In this document: positions 8,737 through 16,892 of the stretch, piece by piece
How the letters are laid out: every line of letters begins with the position of its first letter
Numbering within the stretch: the stretch's first letter is position 1
NCBI GenBank assembly: GCA_036381515.1
Contig: DASVCR010000052.1
Span: 19,678-83,677 of the forward strand
DNA: 64,000 nucleotides
From: ZC4RG20 sp036381515
GTDB taxonomy: Bacteria; Pseudomonadota; Gammaproteobacteria; Steroidobacterales; Rariloculaceae
Direction of reading: 5' to 3'
Notes under the pieces: generated by a model
The model's database searches: none
Told to the model about the DNA's origin: nothing
What the model saw: the letters and a program-made list of their open reading frames with translations, nothing else
Position numbers and translations under genes: made by a program

Positions 8737-9183
8737 ATGACGACGACCACGTTGAGCGAGCAGGATCGCCTGCTGATCGAGCACGCGTGCACGCGGCTCG
8801 TGCTCGAATCGATTGCCGCGAACGACCGGCAGGACTACGCGGCGTTCGCGGCGCTCTTCACGAGCGACGGGCGCCTGCACAGGCCGAACGGAGAGCCGCT
8901 CGTCGGGCCCGACGAGATCGTCGAGTCCTACCGCACGCGGCCCCGCAATCGCATCACGCGGCACATCTGCACGAACATACTCGTGCGCGTCGAATCCCCT
9001 CACTCGGCACACGGCACGACGTACGTGGTGCTCTATTCCGCCGACGCGCTGAACTCCGACAAGCACTTCGGCGCGAAATGCGATCCGCGGACGTTGATCG
9101 GCGAGCTCGAGGATCATTTCAAGCTGACCATGGACGGCTGGCGGATCGCCGAGCGGCGCGCCAGGTTCGTCATGCATACGTGA
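8737..9183 (+). CDS. SnoaL-like (NTF2-fold) protein
   Basis: A 148-residue cytosolic protein of the NTF2-like superfamily. 'EQDRLLIEHACTRLVLESIAANDRQDYAAFAALFTSDGRLHRPNGEPLVGPDEIVESY' is the classic helix-helix-strand start of SnoaL_4-type proteins, and 'ELEDHFKLTMDGWRIAERRARFV' the terminal strands. Members bind small hydrophobic ligands and include ketosteroid isomerases and dehydratases; the substrate here is unknown. I chose the ATG at 8737; another in-frame ATG at 8716 is possible and neither has a strong ribosome site. It is followed after 62 bases by a flavin-dependent oxidoreductase gene in the same direction, so the pair may act on a shared substrate. Confidence 0.8.
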   Translation: MTTTTLSEQDRLLIEHACTRLVLESIAANDRQDYAAFAALFTSDGRLHRPNGEPLVGPDEIVESYRTRPRNRITRHICTNILVRVESPHSAHGTTYVVLYSADALNSDKHFGAKCDPRTLIGELEDHFKLTMDGWRIAERRARFVMHT

Positions 9184-9245
9184 CCCGCCGTCCGTAGGCG
9201 TCCGACTTCTGCGGCAGACGCCGCTCTCGAAGAATAGGGCGCGTC

Positions 9246-10205
9246 ATGACGCGTTACGGCTATCACGCCTCCCACGAGCAGCACGCGCCGAGCGCGCTCC
9301 TCGCGTACGTGCGGCTCGCCGAGCACGCGGGCTTCGACGCGGCCATGTGCTCGGACCACTTCCATCCGTGGGTGCCGACGCAGGGGCAGAGCGGCTTTGC
9401 GTGGTCCTGGCTAGGGGCCGCGCTCGGCGCGACGCGCGTGGACTTCGGCTGCGTGACCTCGCCCGGCTGGCGTTATCACCCGGCCGTGATCGCGCAGGCC
9501 GCCGCGACGCTCGCCGAGATGTATCCGGACCGCTTCTGGCTAGCCGTCGGCAGCGGCGAGGCGTTGAACGAGCACATCTGCGGGGCTCCGTGGCCGCCGA
9601 AAGGCGAGCGTAACGCGCGGCTGCTCGAGGCGGTGGGGGTCATGCGCGCACTCTGGGCCGGCGAGACGGTGACGCACTACGGGCGGATCACCGTCGAGGA
9701 GGCGAAGCTCTACACGCGCCCGAGACGGCCGCCCGCAGTCTTCGGCGCCGCGCTGACGCCGGCGACCGCGCGCTGGCTCGGCGGCTGGGCCGACGGATTG
9801 ATGACGGTGGGCGCCGACGAGGACACGCTCCGCGCGCTGATCGGCGCGTTTCGCGAAGGCGGCGGGGAAGGGAAGCCGATCAAGGTGCAATGTGCGCTCG
9901 CATGGGCGCCGACGGACGACGACGCGCTGCAAGCCGCGCATCGCGAATGGGCGGCGAATCTGCTCGGCACGGAAATGCTCGCCGTGCTGCGCACCCCGGA
10001 GCAGTTTCACGCCGCGTCCCGTTTCGTCTCGGTCGACGACGTCGCGAGAGTTCTGCCGGTCTCGTCCGACCCGGCGCGGCATGTCGAGCACCTGCGCCGC
10101 TACGCCGAGCTCGGCATAGACGACGTCTATCTGCACAACGTCGCGCGCAATCAGCCGCAGTTCATCGATGTGTTCGGCGCCCGTGTGCTGCCGCAGCTGC
10201 GTTGA
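9246..10205 (+). CDS. LLM-class flavin-dependent oxidoreductase (TIGR03885-like)
   Basis: A 319-residue luciferase-like monooxygenase-fold enzyme. The start 'RYGYHASHEQHAPSALLAYVRLAEHAGFDAAMCSDHFHPW' with 'GQSGFAWSWLGAAL', then 'FWLAVGSGEALNEHICG' and 'YTRPRRPPAVFGAALTPATARWLGGWADGLMTVG', closely fits the non-F420 flavinoid oxidoreductase subfamily. The enzyme would use reduced FMN, or possibly F420, on an unknown substrate. It follows the SnoaL-like gene and ends 69 bases before the convergent CHRD gene. Length and end points agree with the family. Confidence 0.85.
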   Translation: MTRYGYHASHEQHAPSALLAYVRLAEHAGFDAAMCSDHFHPWVPTQGQSGFAWSWLGAALGATRVDFGCVTSPGWRYHPAVIAQAAATLAEMYPDRFWLAVGSGEALNEHICGAPWPPKGERNARLLEAVGVMRALWAGETVTHYGRITVEEAKLYTRPRRPPAVFGAALTPATARWLGGWADGLMTVGADEDTLRALIGAFREGGGEGKPIKVQCALAWAPTDDDALQAAHREWAANLLGTEMLAVLRTPEQFHAASRFVSVDDVARVLPVSSDPARHVEHLRRYAELGIDDVYLHNVARNQPQFIDVFGARVLPQLR

Positions 10206-10274
10206 CCGACGGGCGGGGTCCGGCCGACGACGCGCGTGCCGCGGACCGGCTCCGCGAACGGCGGGACGATGCGC

Positions 10275-10703
10275 TCAGTCCGCGAGCAGCCAGCCCCACA
10301 GATTGCCGTCCGGCGCGGCCTCGCTATGGATCTGGATGTAGACGCGGCCGGACCTGAGCGCCTCGAGCTGCTCGGGCGACAGCTCGACGGTGCCCGAGAT
10401 CGAGCCGGAGGTCGCCGCGGTGACGGCGAGGTCGGCGAAGGGCTCGCCGCGTACCCCGGTATGCACGCCGGAGTGCAGCCTCGCGACGGTCGCAGGGCCC
10501 TTGAGGCCTTCGAACGTGCCGGAGACGACGAGCGTCACGCCTTCGAGCGTACCGCTCGCCTCGCCGATACCGGTCACCGCGGTGGCCGTCGCCGGGTCGA
10601 TCGGAACCATCGACAGGCGCGCCTTGAAGCTCGTCTCGTCCGCAGCCAGGGTCGCCGACGCCAAGAGGCCGAGCAGGATCGCGGTTGCCGCGCGCTTGCG
10701 CAT
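10275..10703 (-). CDS. Exported CHRD-domain protein
   Basis: A 142-residue protein with a signal peptide (1-20, ending TLAAD) and one CHRD domain. 'SGTLEGVTLVVSGTFEGLKGPATVARLHSGVHTGVRGEPFADLAVTAATSGSISGTVELSPEQLEALRSGRVYIQIHSEAAPDGNLWGWLL' contains the expected G-F-x-G-L, H.G and final 'IHT.... G.L.G.' elements. CHRD domains occur in chordin and in many bacterial exported proteins of unknown role. Upstream, at 10770-10800, the sequence is AT-rich (a likely promoter), and beyond it lies the long hairpin at 10809-10861. Confidence 0.85.
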   Translation of the reverse strand: MRKRAATAILLGLLASATLAADETSFKARLSMVPIDPATATAVTGIGEASGTLEGVTLVVSGTFEGLKGPATVARLHSGVHTGVRGEPFADLAVTAATSGSISGTVELSPEQLEALRSGRVYIQIHSEAAPDGNLWGWLLAD

Positions 10704-10808
10704 AGGATTCTCCCCAATCGATCGCCGGCTCGGCGGGCGGCCTGCGCGAGCGCCGCTGGGCCGGTCTAGTTAATCTTTTGCACAACTATAAACGCTACGC
10801 GCTGGTCG

Positions 10809-10861
10809 AAAAATCGTGTCAGACACCTTTTCCCGCGAAAAACGTGTCTGACACGATTTTT
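10809..10861. repeat. Dispersed palindrome, GTGTCAGACAC family, copy upstream of otsB
   Basis: A perfect 18-base inverted repeat: AAAAATCGTGTCAGACAC at 10809-10826 pairs with its exact complement at 10844-10861, with four more T-A pairs possible inside. The element ends two bases before the otsB ribosome site (GGAAGGAG), so otsB mRNA from any upstream promoter would carry the full hairpin in its 5' leader. Related copies occur at 48515-48600 and 50531-50582, and a hybrid form at 32232-32242. A short palindromic, dispersed, non-coding element fits the REP/RAYT-mobilised class, but no RAYT transposase gene is visible here. Confidence 0.8.
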
Positions 10862-10875
10862 ATGGAAGGAGTGAG

Positions 10876-11610
10876 ATGACGGAGCAGGGACCCCCGCCGT
10901 GGCCGCGCCGTCCGGCGCTCTTCCTCGATCTCGACGGCACGCTCGTCGAGCTCACCGAGCACCCGAGCCTGACGCAGGCGTCGCCGCGCCTGCGGCGGCT
11001 GCTGCCGAGGCTCGTCGAGTCGTGCGGCGGGGCGGTCGCAGTGATCAGCGGCCGCCGGATCGAAGAAGTCGACCGCGTGCTCGCGCCCCATGCCGGCGTC
11101 GCCGCCGGCGTGCACGGTCTCGAGCGGCGCGGGCCGGACGGTACGTTCTCATCCTTCGCTCCGACCGAGGAGCTCGCGCGGATCCGGCACAAGGTCGAGC
11201 CGTTCGTCGCGCGCCACGAGGGCCTTTGGATCGAGGACAAGCGGAGCGCGTTCGCCGTGCATTACCGCAATCGTCCCGAGCTCGAGGAAGACGTCCATCG
11301 CTTCGTCGCCGCGCTCGAGCGCGAGATTCCGCCGGACATCGAGATCCTGCTCGGGCGCTGCGTGTTCGAGATCAAGCCGGGCGCCGCCGATAAAGGGAGG
11401 GCGATCGAGCTGTTCATGGCAGAGGCGCCTTTCGCCGGGCGCACGCCGGTCTTCGTCGGCGACGACGTCACGGACGAAGCCGGGTTCCGCGTCGTGAACG
11501 CGCTCGGCGGCGTGTCGGTCAAAGTCGGCGAAGCACGGACGATCGCACGCTGGCGGCTCGCGAACGTCGACGACGTGCTCGGCTGGCTCGAGCGGCTCGC
11601 CTCCGGCTAG
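10876..11610 (+). CDS. otsB: Trehalose-6-phosphate phosphatase
   Basis: A 244-residue HAD-superfamily enzyme. 'FLDLDGTLVEL' (nucleophile Asp18, acid/base Asp20) is motif I, 'VISGRRIEEV' motif II, and 'VFVGDDVTDEAGF' motif IV. 'GVHGLERRGPDG' is the cap signature of OtsB. It removes phosphate from trehalose 6-phosphate, the last step of trehalose synthesis, in the cytosol. The gene starts 15 bases after a long hairpin and carries a strong ribosome site. It is followed by a small gene and otsA in the same direction, so the locus encodes the complete OtsA/OtsB pathway, usually linked to osmotic or desiccation stress. Confidence 0.95.
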   Translation: MTEQGPPPWPRRPALFLDLDGTLVELTEHPSLTQASPRLRRLLPRLVESCGGAVAVISGRRIEEVDRVLAPHAGVAAGVHGLERRGPDGTFSSFAPTEELARIRHKVEPFVARHEGLWIEDKRSAFAVHYRNRPELEEDVHRFVAALEREIPPDIEILLGRCVFEIKPGAADKGRAIELFMAEAPFAGRTPVFVGDDVTDEAGFRVVNALGGVSVKVGEARTIARWRLANVDDVLGWLERLASG

Positions 11611-11693
11611 ATGCGCGCGCTTGCCTTCGTGCGTCGGCATATGCGCAGCCGTGCCGTCTATGCGGTGTGTGGCGTGGCCGGTACAGTGAATCG

Positions 11694-11897
11694 ATGCACA
11701 GAAGCTCCGAAGCGCTCGACCGCGAGCTCGACGAAGCGCTGGAAATGACGTTCCCCGCGAGCGATCCGGTCGCGGTGGTCGCGCCTGGCAGCACGAGTCG
11801 CAGAGCCGACGGACCTCCGAACATGCACGACGAAGGGACGCCGGACGCGGCACCCGTGCGGGGCCGCGTCCGCTCTGGCGGTCGCCAAAGACGTTGA
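11694..11897 (+). CDS. Small conserved protein with TFPASDP motif
   Basis: A 67-residue acidic-then-basic protein. Its only recognisable feature is 'LDRELDEALEMTFPASDPVAV', a motif I know from many small proteobacterial proteins of unknown function where '(E/D)ALxxTFPASDPxA' is conserved. The rest (GSTSRRADGPPNMHDEG...) looks disordered. There is no signal peptide or membrane segment. I start at the ATG at 11694, directly before the conserved part; an in-frame ATG at 11667 would add nine residues. Its position between otsB and otsA suggests a stress-linked role, which is inference. Confidence 0.65.
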   Translation: MHRSSEALDRELDEALEMTFPASDPVAVVAPGSTSRRADGPPNMHDEGTPDAAPVRGRVRSGGRQRR

Positions 11898-11985
11898 CGC
11901 GCGTTGCCGGCGCCTATCCGAGCCTGCGGCAACCAGGCGCCCGCGGGCATGATGCGTTCGGCTCCAAAACGATGAGCGAGGGTGG

Positions 11986-13413
11986 ATGAGTCGCCTGGTC
12001 GCTGTGTCGAATCGAGTAGCGATGCCGCGAAGCGGCAAAGCCGCGGGCGGTCTCGCGGTCGGCCTGATGGCCGCGTTTCAGGAGCAGGGCGGCCTCTGGT
12101 TCGGCTGGAGCGGCAAGACGATCCAGGGAGAGCCGGGGCCGGCGCGGCTCACGTCGTCCGGCAAGGTGCGCTTCGCGACGATCGATATCGACGAAGGGGA
12201 CTTCGCCGGGTACTACGCCGGCTACAGCAACAACACCCTCTGGCCGCTGCTCCACTTCATGCTCGGCTTCTTTTCCTACAGCCGCAGCGAGCACGAGGCG
12301 TACTGGCGCGTGAATCGCCTGTTCGCGAGGCGGCTGATCCCGTTGCTCGAGCCCGACGACCTGATTTGGGTGCACGACTATCAGCTCTTTCCGCTCGGTC
12401 GCGCTCTGCGCGAAGCGGGTGTCGATCGGCCGATCGGCTTCTTCCTGCACGTGCCGTTTCCCGGCTTCGACGTGCTGAAAGCGCTGCCGCGTTACGACGT
12501 GCTCCTCGAGGCGCTGTCGGCGTACGACGTCGTCGGGCTGCAGACGCAGCCCGACGTCGATGGGCTGCGCGAGTGCTTCACGCAGCCCGACATCGGCGGC
12601 GAAGTGCTCGACGACGGCAGGATCCGCGCGTTCGGCCGCGTATTCCATGTGGCGCCGTTTCCGATCGGCATCGACGTCGAGCAGTGCCGCTCCCTCAGCG
12701 CCGACAACCTCGATCGTCCGCAAGTGCAGCGCTTCCGAGTCAGCCTGCGCGACCGCAAGCTCATCATCGGCGTCGATCGGCTCGACTACAGCAAGGGGCT
12801 CGAGCTCAGATTCCGCGCATACGAAAGCCTGCTCGAGAATTATCCGGCCTTGCGGGGACACGTCGCGTTCATGCAGATCGCGCCGCCGACTCGGAGCGAA
12901 GTGAGCGCATACAGTGCGATCCGTCACGAGCTCGAGCAGGCGGCCGGAAACATCAACGGACGCTTCGCCGAGGTGGACTGGGTGCCGATCCGCTACCTGA
13001 ACCGCTCGTACGACCGGAGCCTGCTGATGGCGCTGTTTCGTCTCGCGCGCGTCGGGCTCGTGACGCCGATCCGGGACGGCATGAACCTCGTCGCGAAGGA
13101 GTACGTCGCGAGCCAGGATCCCGATGATCCGGGCGTGCTCGTCCTGTCGAGGCTCGCGGGTGCGGCGATCGAGCTCGCGGAAGGGGCCGTGCTCGTGAAT
13201 CCGTTCGACCGCGAGGGCGTCGCCGAAGGGATGCAGCGGGCGATCGAGATGCCGCTCGCCGAGCGGCGCGAGCGGCATCGGGCGATGATGGAGGTCCTGA
13301 CGCGCAACGACATCCATGCGTGGTGCCGGCGCTTCATCCGCGCTCTCGAGAGCGCGCGAGCGGGCCCCGACGTGCATGCGAGTCGCACGCAGGCACGGCC
13401 GGCTACGCGCTGA
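11986..13413 (+). CDS. otsA: Trehalose-6-phosphate synthase (GT20)
   Basis: A 475-residue retaining glycosyltransferase that joins UDP-glucose (or another NDP-glucose) and glucose 6-phosphate. Seen in order: 'LVAVSNRVAMPR' with 'GGLAVGL' (glucose-6-phosphate loop), 'WPLLHFMLG', 'IWVHDYQLF', 'GFFLHVPFPGFDVLKALP', 'FPIGID', 'GVDRLDYSKGL' (nucleotide-sugar site), and 'RDGMNLVAKEYVASQDPDDPGVLVLSRLAGAAIEL'. All key GT20 residues are present and length is normal. It follows the small TFPASDP gene after 88 bases and completes the trehalose locus with otsB. A nested inverted repeat lies just downstream. Confidence 0.95.
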   Translation: MSRLVAVSNRVAMPRSGKAAGGLAVGLMAAFQEQGGLWFGWSGKTIQGEPGPARLTSSGKVRFATIDIDEGDFAGYYAGYSNNTLWPLLHFMLGFFSYSRSEHEAYWRVNRLFARRLIPLLEPDDLIWVHDYQLFPLGRALREAGVDRPIGFFLHVPFPGFDVLKALPRYDVLLEALSAYDVVGLQTQPDVDGLRECFTQPDIGGEVLDDGRIRAFGRVFHVAPFPIGIDVEQCRSLSADNLDRPQVQRFRVSLRDRKLIIGVDRLDYSKGLELRFRAYESLLENYPALRGHVAFMQIAPPTRSEVSAYSAIRHELEQAAGNINGRFAEVDWVPIRYLNRSYDRSLLMALFRLARVGLVTPIRDGMNLVAKEYVASQDPDDPGVLVLSRLAGAAIELAEGAVLVNPFDREGVAEGMQRAIEMPLAERRERHRAMMEVLTRNDIHAWCRRFIRALESARAGPDVHASRTQARPATR

Positions 13414-13427
13414 CGCGCTGACGTTGG

Positions 13428-13636
13428 CGGTCGCGCTCGGGAGCGGTTGAGGTCGGCAGTCGCGCTCGGGAACGGTTGAACGTGGTGGTGGTTGGGCGCT
13501 GCGCACGATGCGCGTCGTGGGGACCGCCGTGAATCCGTCCTGGAGGCTGCGGGCGCGCCGTCCCTGGCGCGCACGCTCCCCACGACGCGCATCGTGCACA
13601 GCGCCCTCCTTTGCGGCGTGCCGTTCCCGAGCGCGA
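13428..13636. repeat. Nested inverted repeat between convergent genes
   Basis: This gene-free stretch (part of 13414-13770) folds into nested stems. The outer arm TCGCGCTCGGGAACGG at 13460-13475 is perfectly complementary to 13621-13636. The inner arm at 13496-13525 is complementary to 13575-13604 in 28 of 30 positions (shared core CACGATGCGCGTCGTGGGGA). A GCGCGCC/GGCGCGC stem lies at the centre. A direct repeat of the outer arm (GTCGCGCTCGGGAGCGGTTGA, at about 13430-13450) lies just before it. Size and symmetry suggest a decayed non-autonomous mobile element or an extended bidirectional terminator between otsA and the PQQ dehydrogenase gene. The remaining 13637-13770 shows nothing I recognise. 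Confidence 0.7.
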
Positions 13637-13770
13637 GGTCTGCGCGCGGGCCGCATGGACGTGTTCATGCCGGTCCCCGAGACGGGCACATCACGCAGCG
13701 CCCGACCACCGCCGACGCCAAACGTCACGGCACGAAACCACCGCCGTCCAGCGCGAAAGCGGCACGCCGC

Positions 13771-15987
13771 TCATTCGCAGCGGGTGAGTGCGTCGATGAA
13801 CGCGCGGATCAGCGTGACCCCCGTGTCGTCGGGCTCGAGCGACGCGAGCGGCGGCATGCCGTACGCGTCGCGCCGCGACATCCGCGCGACGAGCACCGAC
13901 CGGTCCGCGTCGCCGGGCGCGATGATTCGCGCGTTCGCGATGCCGAGGTCGCCTCGAGTCGGTGGCACGTCGCACGTCCCCGTCAGCGCGAGCGACGTGT
14001 CGTAGCGCAGGTCGAGCTCTGCGACCTTCGCTTCGCCGTGGCAGTGCGCGCAGTTCGCGTGCAGATAGGCGCGCGCCCGCTCCATCAGCGGTGCACCCTG
14101 ATCGGCCGGCGACGGCAGCGCGGGCACGGTTTCCGGCGTCACGCGCGTGGACAGGAGGCCGATCGCATCGAACGTCGCGAGCTGATTCGCCGTGCGGCCC
14201 GTCGACGGGTACGTGAACGGCCGGTTCAGCTGCGCGACCTCGAGGCCGAGCGTGACGCCGGCCGACGTGCGGTGGCACGCCGCGCACTCCGCGCTGCTCG
14301 GAAGCAGCCACGGCTTGCCGCCGACGTCGATCGTCTTGCCGCCGTCGACGAGCACGCCGTCGCGGAGCGCCGCGTCCCACTCGTAGCTGTACATGCCCCA
14401 GTCGCCGTCCGCATGCTGCATCAGCAGCCGGACCTCGGCCGGCTCGCCGTCCACGACGAGCCGCTCGAGCAGCACGGCGCCGACGGGCAACACGAGCCGA
14501 CCGTCGGCGTCGAGCGCGATCGCCGTGCCGTCTGGAATTGCGACGAAGCGCTCGTGACCGGCGCCGTCGAACCACGCGGGCGCCACGACGTCGTAAGGGA
14601 TCGCACCCGCCGCGACGATCGACGGGTCCGTCGGGTCGACGCAGCCGGTCTCGGACAGACGCTCCGCGACGGGCGGCGCGCCTTCGCCGCTCCCGCTGCC
14701 GTCCGATCGCACGATCCGATGCAACGTGCCGCCGAGGTCGACGACGTAGAGCTCGCCGTCCGCGTCCTCGGCGAACGACGCGATCGAGAGCTCGGTGTCG
14801 AGCAGCTCGTCGGCCGTGTAGCCGCCTTGCCCGTCGTCGACGAGCCGCCAGATGCGGCCGCTGACGAAGTCGCCGAACACGTACTGCCCGACGAGCTCGG
14901 GAATCGACGTGCCGCGATAGACGTAGCCGCCGGTGATGGACTGTCCGAGCGTGCGCGGGTAGTCGTGCACGGGGTCGATCGCATTCGTCACGGTCGCGCA
15001 CACCGCCGCGGCGTTTGCATGGGCGATAAATCCTTCGCGGCAGTCCCAGCCGTAGTTGCCGCCGCGCTCGACGATGTCGATCTCCTCGCGCGCGCCCTGG
15101 CCGACGTCGCCGACCCACAGCCGGCCGGTCTCGCGGTCGAACGCGAAGCGCCACGGATTGCGCAGGCCCCACGCGAAGATCTCGGGGCAGTTCGCGCTTC
15201 CGGAGTGGTCCGGCGGGCATAGCGGCTGCCCCGCGAACGGGTTCCCGCTCGGACCGGACGGGATCGCGTACGGGTCGCCGCCCTCGACGTCGAGGCGCAG
15301 CATCGAGCCGAGCAGGTTCGTCGTGTTCTGCGCGCGGTCGAGCGGGTCGCCGCCGCCCCCGCCGTCGCCGAGCCCGAAGTAGAGATACCCGTCGGGACCG
15401 AACACGATGTGCCCGCCGTTGTGATTCGTCGCGTCCTGATTCACGTGGATGACGTCGTGCCGGCTGCCGGGATCGAGCGTCGCGCCGCCGTTCACGCTGA
15501 CGAAGTCGGCGACCACGGACACCATCGGCGACGAGCCTTCGGTCCACGACACGAAGACCCGGCCGTCCGCGGGATAGTCGGGATGGAACGCCATGCCGAG
15601 CAGGCCGCCTTCGCCGGCCGGATTGACGTTCAGGCGAAGGAAGTCCGGACCGAACGACGCCGTGCTCGGGTCGTTTGCGAACGCGCGCACCGTGCCGCCC
15701 TTCTCGAGGACGAACCAGCGGCTCGGATCTCCCGGTGCCTGCAGCATGCCGAGCGGCTGGTCGAACGACAGCGCGGCGAAGATTCGCTCGAGCTCGATCT
15801 CGGGCGCGGCCGGATCGGTCCGCGCGGGCGCGATGCACGTCAGGTTCGGCGGCCTCGAGTCGAGACCGGATCGAGTGCCGCCGCCCGGCGGCGTCGGCGA
15901 GGCGCCGCCGGAGGACGAGCCGTTGCAGCCCGCCGCGATCACGAGCGGCAGCAGCGCCGCGCCCGCGCATCCGAGTCGGAGCGTCAT
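13771..15987 (-). CDS. PQQ-dependent sugar dehydrogenase fused to cytochrome c-type domain, lipoprotein
   Basis: A 738-residue exported protein. The signal peptide ends in the lipobox 'VIAAGC'. Residues about 45-420 form a glucose/sorbosone dehydrogenase-type beta propeller ('GLLGMAFHPDYPADGRVFVSW', 'NHNGGHIVFGPDGYLYFGLGDGG', 'WGLRNPWRFAFDRETGRLWVGDVGQ', 'NYGWDCREG'). The C-terminal part carries two CxxCH heme sites, 'ECAACH' near residue 567 and 'CAHCH' near 645, and resembles the heme-bearing C-termini of membrane-associated dehydrogenases. Electrons from the sugar would pass to the fused hemes and on to the respiratory chain. I use the ATG at 15987 because it gives a clean lipoprotein signal; an ATG at 16023 would add 12 residues. 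Confidence 0.88.
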   Translation of the reverse strand: MTLRLGCAGAALLPLVIAAGCNGSSSGGASPTPPGGGTRSGLDSRPPNLTCIAPARTDPAAPEIELERIFAALSFDQPLGMLQAPGDPSRWFVLEKGGTVRAFANDPSTASFGPDFLRLNVNPAGEGGLLGMAFHPDYPADGRVFVSWTEGSSPMVSVVADFVSVNGGATLDPGSRHDVIHVNQDATNHNGGHIVFGPDGYLYFGLGDGGGGGDPLDRAQNTTNLLGSMLRLDVEGGDPYAIPSGPSGNPFAGQPLCPPDHSGSANCPEIFAWGLRNPWRFAFDRETGRLWVGDVGQGAREEIDIVERGGNYGWDCREGFIAHANAAAVCATVTNAIDPVHDYPRTLGQSITGGYVYRGTSIPELVGQYVFGDFVSGRIWRLVDDGQGGYTADELLDTELSIASFAEDADGELYVVDLGGTLHRIVRSDGSGSGEGAPPVAERLSETGCVDPTDPSIVAAGAIPYDVVAPAWFDGAGHERFVAIPDGTAIALDADGRLVLPVGAVLLERLVVDGEPAEVRLLMQHADGDWGMYSYEWDAALRDGVLVDGGKTIDVGGKPWLLPSSAECAACHRTSAGVTLGLEVAQLNRPFTYPSTGRTANQLATFDAIGLLSTRVTPETVPALPSPADQGAPLMERARAYLHANCAHCHGEAKVAELDLRYDTSLALTGTCDVPPTRGDLGIANARIIAPGDADRSVLVARMSRRDAYGMPPLASLEPDDTGVTLIRAFIDALTRCE

Positions 15988-16218
15988 CCGGGCATGATGA
16001 CATTCTCGGGCACGGAAGGACACTGCGGCGTGTAAAGCCCGGAAGGGCAGCGGCGACCCGTCGTCGGACGGAGCGCTTCTGAACTTAAGCTCCGCGCCGG
16101 TCGGAACGGAGCGCGCCTGAACAGCGCTCCGTGCTCGGTCGGCGCGGCGCGGCGGGATCCTCGAGTCGTCGTGAAAACATGCTAGCCGCGCCGCGGCACG
16201 CGGCCACCCGTCAGCCGC
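15988..16218. promoter_or_regulatory. Intergenic region with hairpins and a direct repeat
   Basis: Between the sugar transferase stop and the PQQ dehydrogenase start are a perfect hairpin, ACGGAGCGC (16106-16114) pairing with GCGCTCCGT (16124-16132), and an 11-base GC-only stem (16143-16153 with 16185-16195) close after the sugar transferase stop, a plausible transcription end. A direct repeat, GTCGGACGGAGCGC..CTGAAC (16063-16084) and GTCGGAACGGAGCGC..CTGAAC (16100-16122), overlaps the first hairpin about 80-130 bases before the dehydrogenase start and could be a regulator site. Confidence 0.4.
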
Positions 16219-16857
16219 TCAGCGAGGCAGCGCCGGCCACGCGCTTTGCCCTTCGACGAGCGCCGGACGCTGCGCGTCGAGCCGCGGCGTCGCGGCCAGC
16301 ATCGCCCGGCGTCGCCGGTAGGCGCGGAGCCACGCGCGGACGCGCCGCTTGCCGACGACGCCGATCACGGCCGTCGCGGCGAAGATGCCGACGTCGAGCG
16401 CGAGTCGACGGTCGCGCACGTACGTCACGTCGAGGAACCACGAGAGGCGCTTGCCGCGGCCGGCATAGAGCTGCGCGAGACCGATGATGCCCGGCCGAAC
16501 GCTCCAGCGGACGGCGTGCGCCTCGTCGTCCCAGCCGAGCCGTGCGACGTCCTCGCCGGTCAGCGGCCGCGGACCGATGAGGCTCATCTCGCCGCGCAGC
16601 ATGTTGACGAGCTGCGGCAGCTCGTCGAGGCCCGTTTGACGCAGCCAGCGCCCGATCCGCGTCGTCGAGCCTTCGCGCATCGTCCGGAACTTGTAGATCC
16701 GAAACGGTTTCCGGTTCGTGCCGAGCCGGAGCTGCGTGAACAGCACCGGTCCTCCGTCGTCGAGGCGGATCAGCCACGCGATCAGGAGCAGCAGCGGACT
16801 CGTCAAGACGAGCCCGAGCGCCGCGATGGCGATGTCGATCGAGCGTTGCAGCGTCAT
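16219..16857 (-). CDS. Bacterial sugar transferase (polyprenyl-phosphate hexose-1-P transferase type)
   Basis: A 212-residue monotopic membrane enzyme. It has one N-terminal hydrophobic segment ('IAIAALGLVLTSPLLLLIAWLIRL'), then 'FRIYKFRTMR', 'GLDELPQLVNMLRGEMSLIGPRPL' and 'RPGIIGLAQLYAGRGKRLSWFLDVTYV', the core of the PglC/WcaJ C-terminal family. It starts surface-glycan synthesis by loading a sugar phosphate onto undecaprenyl phosphate at the inner membrane. GGAGGG lies seven bases before the ATG at 16857, which I chose; an in-frame ATG at 16896 overlaps the stop of the upstream small gene and would add 13 residues. No other glycan genes adjoin it, so this is an orphan initiator. Confidence 0.88.
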   Translation of the reverse strand: MTLQRSIDIAIAALGLVLTSPLLLLIAWLIRLDDGGPVLFTQLRLGTNRKPFRIYKFRTMREGSTTRIGRWLRQTGLDELPQLVNMLRGEMSLIGPRPLTGEDVARLGWDDEAHAVRWSVRPGIIGLAQLYAGRGKRLSWFLDVTYVRDRRLALDVGIFAATAVIGVVGKRRVRAWLRAYRRRRAMLAATPRLDAQRPALVEGQSAWPALPR

Positions 16858-16892
16858 CGGTTGTCCCTCCGAAGAGCCTCCCTTTCCATGTG

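Noticed and set aside
13428..13636. CRISPR-like repeat array
   Set aside because: Repeats are inverted and few, with no regular spacers and no cas genes anywhere in the window.
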